Positions 60,301 to 64,000 of a stretch of 64,000 nt of DNA are shown here, one piece after another. Location: assembly GCF_042242105.1 (NCBI RefSeq), contig NC_092035.1, positions 11,999,477 through 12,063,476 on the forward strand, given 5' to 3'. The stretch is from Pempheris klunzingeri. Taxonomy: Eukaryota > Chordata > Actinopteri > Acropomatiformes > Pempheridae. The notes under the pieces are model-generated. The model was not told where the DNA came from, made no database searches, and saw only the letters and a program-made list of their open reading frames with translations. The position numbers and the translations under genes are program-made. Within the stretch, counting starts at the first letter, position 1. Each line of letters begins with the position of its first letter.

Positions 60301-62600
60301 CTTTAACAAGTGGCAAATAGCTCCTAAAAGTTTAAATATCTTCTCACCTCTGTTGGGAACATTAGATTTTCAAGCGTTTATCAAACAATTGTCTTCCACA
60401 CAGTCTCTTGAATGTGATGATTCTGATGTTTCTCCCTACAGCAGCAACAAGAGCTTCTGGCGTTGAAGCACCAGCAGGAGCTGCTGGAGCACCAGAGGAA
60501 GATGGAGAACCACCGTCTGGAGCAGGAGCTGGAGAAACAGCAGAGGGAGCAGAAACTGCTGCTACTGAAGAACAAGGAGAGGGGACAAGAGAGTAAGTTG
60601 CAGACGAGATTGAAAAGCACTGTCCTTTAAATCCTGTGAAGCAGCTCCAACCTGTGTTTTCTCCCACTTTTCTGATAGTCTAACATATTTTAAGTAGAAA
60701 AATCACACAAAACCACATTTCTAGTGGAAAATGCAGCTCAAGTCTGACACCTAATTCATACTTTTTTTTTGTTTTCTCTCACCTTCCACACGACATGTAT
60801 TCACACATGGCCACACAAAGGGCTGCAACAAACTGTGGAGGAAGGAAAACAATGAGAATAGCGGTTGTTGGGGAACTGTAAGAGATATTGCACGGTTTCT
60901 CTGGAGTTCTTTACTAAATTCTTCCAACAAGAAAAGATGTCTGACCAAACCAGGGCTGTTGGTTGGGGGTTTGTAGGGGATACTTTCTTTGTTTTGCTGT
61001 CTATCTTATGTGGATGTGTTTATGAAAGATTATATTTTACTTTTAGTATATTAAATAGTGTTGCTATCACAGCAAATAAATACTTTGTCCAAACAGTCAT
61101 TTGTAAATTGCACTGTGACCGTGACCACATTTAAAACCTGAAATTACCTGTCTGAGTGTATTAGTGAATGTTTTAGGACTCCTGCACCGCCGTGGGTGAT
61201 GGACAAAGAGTTCACTTTGCTGTATTTGGTCACTGAAATGCTTTGCAAGAAGTTTTGATTCAGAACGTAGCAAGGTTGACAGGGCCGTTGAGATCAGTAT
61301 TCACAGTGTTTGTGCATGCCAGTGTGTGTTTGCATGTCTTTGTGTATTTCCATTTTACTTGGAGAACCTGTGTGTTTACCGTGGTAAGCGAGCTGTGTTA
61401 GCCGGTGGCCTTGGCTGGGGTTATTACCGCTGCCTGCTGGATGTCTCTCAACAGTTCATTGAAATCAAGTGGACAGGAGTCCTTGAGAGCAGTTTAAACA
61501 CTATATGGAAAGCGGTTGCAGTTCGAGGCTGCATCCGTGAGAGAGAGGGATTGCTCTGTGTGGTCACTCTCACATGTGCCTGTGCAAGAGCACTATTTGC
61601 ACGATTTTCTCTGCATTTTGCGTTGATTTCATTTACTTTCCCCACATTCTCATTTAAAAATCCCACACCCCTAGCTGTGATGGTCAGGCATTATCAGTTA
61701 ATATGCTAACTTTTTTTTTTTTTTTAAATTTTTAATTAATTTATTGATTGATTGTTTTGTCTCAAAAATGTCAGAACAGTGAATAGTGAAAAATGTCCAT
61801 CTCACAGCCCAACGGGAACTCCTCATATTAATTCAATATTAATTGCAATTCATTTATAATAATAAATAAATAAAATAAAACCGAGAAAAGCACCAGTTTT
61901 CCCCCTCTGGACAAGCTGAAACTTCAGCTGAATCCAGTCAAGTATTGGATGAATGAACTAATTGCTTCAGCTCCAGATATCAGGCAGCACCTGATATTGT
62001 ACTGGACTTATTAAGCTTGGAAGACACAATAGGACATTTAACTTAACAACTAAACTCTGAATGGTCGGTTTGTCTTTTTTTCAAGTCATATCTGTTCAGA
62101 TTTCCATAATTAGTCATCTCAAATGTGAGATTATGGCAAATTCAGAGCAACCAGGTGGGTTTAAGACGCTGAACGATTTCCATTTCACTTCATCATATAG
62201 TGTAAAGAAGAGCTTGAACAAATACAGAATACACAGTCTGTGATATACTTTTAGACTACCTGAGGACAAATTAGTGGATGTTGAGTTGAAAATGAAATGT
62301 GAGACATTTGAATCATTGCTGCTTGACCACATGCCCATGATACTTTTTCACAGAGCAGCAAGGGAGTCACTCAAGTTGTTGTGGCCATTTCTGATTAAAA
62401 ATATAGAGAATAGAATCTGTAAATGTGTTTTTGTACAATTATGCCATCTGGCTTACAGTATATCTTCACTCCGTAGGTGCCGTGGCCAGCACTGAGGTGA
62501 AGATGCGGCTCCAGGAATTTGTCCTGAACAAGAAGAAGGCACTGGCCCAGCGGAGCCTCAACCAAGGAGGCGTCCCCAACGACGCTCCGTACTGGTACCG
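48318..62600 (+). CDS. hdac4: Histone deacetylase 4, N-terminal coding exons (partial)
   Basis: A class IIa histone deacetylase and signal-regulated corepressor that shuttles between cytoplasm and nucleus. Four consecutive coding exons are visible: 48318-48386, 56830-57152, 60442-60592 and 62477-62600. They are phase-compatible throughout and end with an open donor (CG|GTGAGG). They cover the N-terminal regulatory part: the LNHIP segment, IPMDLRVDH, the long Gln/Leu coiled coil ([20 protein letters not shown] onward) and the MEF2-binding helix [21 protein letters not shown] and the MEF2 helix fit HDAC4 rather than HDAC5, 7 or 9. The first coding exon (about eight residues in human) was not found. 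The 14-3-3 sites, catalytic domain and export signal lie beyond 64000. A teleost hdac4 duplicate cannot be told apart from this fragment. Confidence 0.93.
52311..52366. repeat. (GAGAGAGG)n 8-bp tandem repeat
   Basis: Six or more copies of an AGAGAGGG unit. Confidence 0.9.
52680..52943. repeat. Purine-rich (GA)n and (AGG)n tracts
   Basis: (GA)n at about 52680-52727, followed by AGGAGG-rich sequence up to about 52945. The plus strand is almost all purine in places. Confidence 0.85.
55910..56268. mobile_element. Truncated copy of the foldback MITE-like element
   Basis: AAAATGACTGCTTTTGTCAA, TGGAGTCTGGTGGGTTTGAA, AGGGATCCTTTCCGTAAT and GAACCTGTCAGTGGCAAAAT match the loop and right arm of the element at 41257. 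TTACACTGCAGCCATTACAG and CGATCTACTGGACCAAT match the reverse complement of that element's left arm. It ends with the shared ATCCTTCAA. The outer left arm is missing. Confidence 0.75.
56830..57152 (+). CDS. hdac4: hdac4 coding exon B: start of the glutamine-rich coiled coil
   Basis: 323 nt, acceptor GTCCCTACAG, donor AAG|GTATAT. It encodes [20 protein letters not shown], then RVDH, a Ser/Gly/Pro/Gln-rich linker of about 37 residues, and the coiled coil up to QLQEHIK. The linker is about three times longer than the human stretch between DLRLDH and REQQLQ. G+C content is much higher than in the flanking introns. Confidence 0.95.
57153..60441 (+). other. hdac4 intron, 3.3 kb
   Basis: Contains the long pyrimidine tract and a short (CA)n at about 58950-58973. 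No extra exon was seen. Confidence 0.75.
58256..58618. repeat. Long polypyrimidine tract
   Basis: About 360 bp almost entirely of C and T on the plus strand, built from imperfect TTCC, TTTC and CTCT units with very few purines. Confidence 0.9.
60442..60592 (+). CDS. hdac4: hdac4 coding exon C: coiled coil
   Basis: 151 nt, acceptor TCTCCCTACAG, donor GAGA|GTAAGT. It encodes [20 protein letters not shown] and continues to KNKERGQE, the rest of the glutamine-rich tetramerisation helix. Confidence 0.95.
60593..62476 (+). other. hdac4 intron, 1.9 kb
   Basis: AT-rich toward its middle (TTTTTTT and AATAAATAAATAAAATAAAA near 61710-61880). No exon recognised. Confidence 0.75.
62477..62600 (+). CDS. 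hdac4: hdac4 coding exon D: MEF2-binding helix
   Basis: 124 nt, acceptor CTTCACTCCGTAG, donor CCG|GTGAGG. It encodes [20 protein letters not shown], then [11 protein letters not shown] and PYWYR. The MEF2-interaction motif is intact. The last codon is split (CG|), so the next exon is beyond 64000. Confidence 0.95.
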
Positions 62601-64000
62601 GTGAGGAACACTTATTGTTGGAATACACAGACAGAAAAGGAGAGTAGGGCCTGGGCCACGCTGCCTTCAGAGCAGTGCGTGTGGGTTGTGAAACTTGTTG
62701 GCTTTTATTTTGGCACCCATGTTAAGGCAGTCGCACAGCCTGCGTGAGCGGCTAACGTGAGGTTTGGCTGCGGCACATGTACAGAGTCAGTGGCTCTCCT
62801 GCTTTTTCTGTGACACATGCAGTTCACTGCAAAAATAGATGGTGAAAATGAGGTGTTGATAGTCATATTGGCTTCACACCAGCAACATTAGACCTGTCAC
62901 TACAGTTTCCATGTTTATACCTGTAGAGTATGTCACACACATATATGTATATATATATTTTTACTCCTGTATCTGTGTCAGATTAAAAGCCCTGCAGCTT
63001 GTCTGTAGACAGAATCCCCCCAGGCTTTTATTTGATGGCCGTTATCAAAGAGTACAGCTAAATCAGGTAGTGGCTTGCATTAAACAGTAAAAGAGAAGCT
63101 TCATGGCATGTTTTGACATCATCACCTGCCTCATGTTGATAAATCGCTACCACTCCTGTCAGTTTGCATGCCGGAAAACAATTTGAATACATTTATATAC
63201 CAAATTCCTGTAATGATTGTAAGCAGCGGAATAAAGTAGCAGCTAAGTGCAGATCCTTATAAGTTTGGATGGTAATTCTCTCTCTGACAGCAGATGAATA
63301 ATGCATTGGATTCCGTCTTAATTTGTCACCGAGCTTCTCCTCTTCCTCACCTGCCACGCTGTATGCGCCTGACTGAGAGATGGATCGAGCAGGGTTATAA
63401 AACACAGATGCGAATACACATGCACTCTCACACACATACACGTGAGAGCAGGATATTGGAACCTGATGATAGGGGCTCTAACAGTGAAGACTCGGCCTTG
63501 AATGTTTATTGTAGCATCTCTGGAGCCCTTTGCAGGTGTGTACATTAGCTGTTTCCTCTTTGTTCACTCTGGTACTTGCCAGATACTGTGTATTCTTTGC
63601 ATGACTGAAAACATGCTAATGCAAGCCAACAAATTTAATATGCAAATACATTCATGGTAAAATCTGTTGTGACTCTCCCAGTCATCAATGTTATTTCCTA
63701 CTTTTGCAGTTTTTGAATGAAAGATGGAAGTTAGAAGTTACCTGAATTTGTATTTATACTGCTTTCTAATGGCATTGACGACATTGAAATAATCTTGCAA
63801 CACTGTCAGATTTAATGCACTTTAAATGTTTTAGAAGCTGATTTTATGTTTTGTATGTAGTATAATATGCAAAAAAAATATCCACTGAAATACAGTTAAC
63901 CCTTTAATGCCTGAACCATGAAAAACTTGCCAGAAAATTCAAATTTCTTTGAAACTGGAGTGTTCTGACGAATTACAAAAAAAAAAAATTAAGTTTAAAA
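62601..64000 (+). other. hdac4 intron, continues past the window
   Basis: Starts with the GTGAGG donor. No acceptor with a plausible following HDAC4 exon was found before the right edge. Confidence 0.7.

Noticed and set aside
1-64000. tRNA, rRNA, CRISPR arrays, operons, phage or integron features
   Set aside because: Looked for and not seen; the window is vertebrate nuclear DNA with spliced genes. No intact transposase or reverse transcriptase frame was recognised either.

Overview
This window reads as nuclear DNA of a ray-finned fish, most likely a percomorph teleost (inference). The genes have vertebrate exon structures with GT-AG introns. Three neighbours (arpc2, gpbar1, aamp) keep the order known from human 2q35. 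The spacers carry CA/GT microsatellites and dispersed repeats of types common in teleosts. I assembled exons by matching splice sites, reading phase and remembered family sequences; no search was run.

Layout. 1-2525 (+): the last four coding segments of arpc2, followed by its 3' UTR. 3776-6738 (-) and 7105-10054 (+): a head-to-head pair of keratin-type intermediate filament genes, one type I and one type II, whose ATGs are 366 bp apart. The short heads and non-epidermal tails suggest the teleost 'thread keratin' / simple-keratin branch; the exact orthology is inference. 12403-13431 (-): gpbar1, the bile acid receptor. 13.5-20.9 kb: intergenic, with a transposon-like repeat containing a 47-bp minisatellite. 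20908-24781 (-): aamp, complete in 11 exons, with a consensus CRE and a YY1-type site upstream.

24.8-48.3 kb has no gene I can support and probably holds the promoter and 5' introns of hdac4. A locally CpG-rich, non-repetitive block at about 32.8-33.4 kb is the best promoter candidate. 48318-62600 (+): four consecutive hdac4 coding exons for the N-terminal glutamine-rich and MEF2-binding region. They are separated by introns of 1.9-8.4 kb, and the gene continues past the window. Two related foldback MITE-like repeats lie at 41.26-42.01 and 55.91-56.27 kb.

No shared pathway links these genes. ARPC2 builds branched actin, the keratins would form obligate type I/type II heteropolymers, GPBAR1 is a Gs-coupled receptor, AAMP is a WD40 protein, and HDAC4 is a class IIa transcriptional corepressor. 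The most distinctive item is the divergent keratin pair placed between arpc2 and gpbar1.
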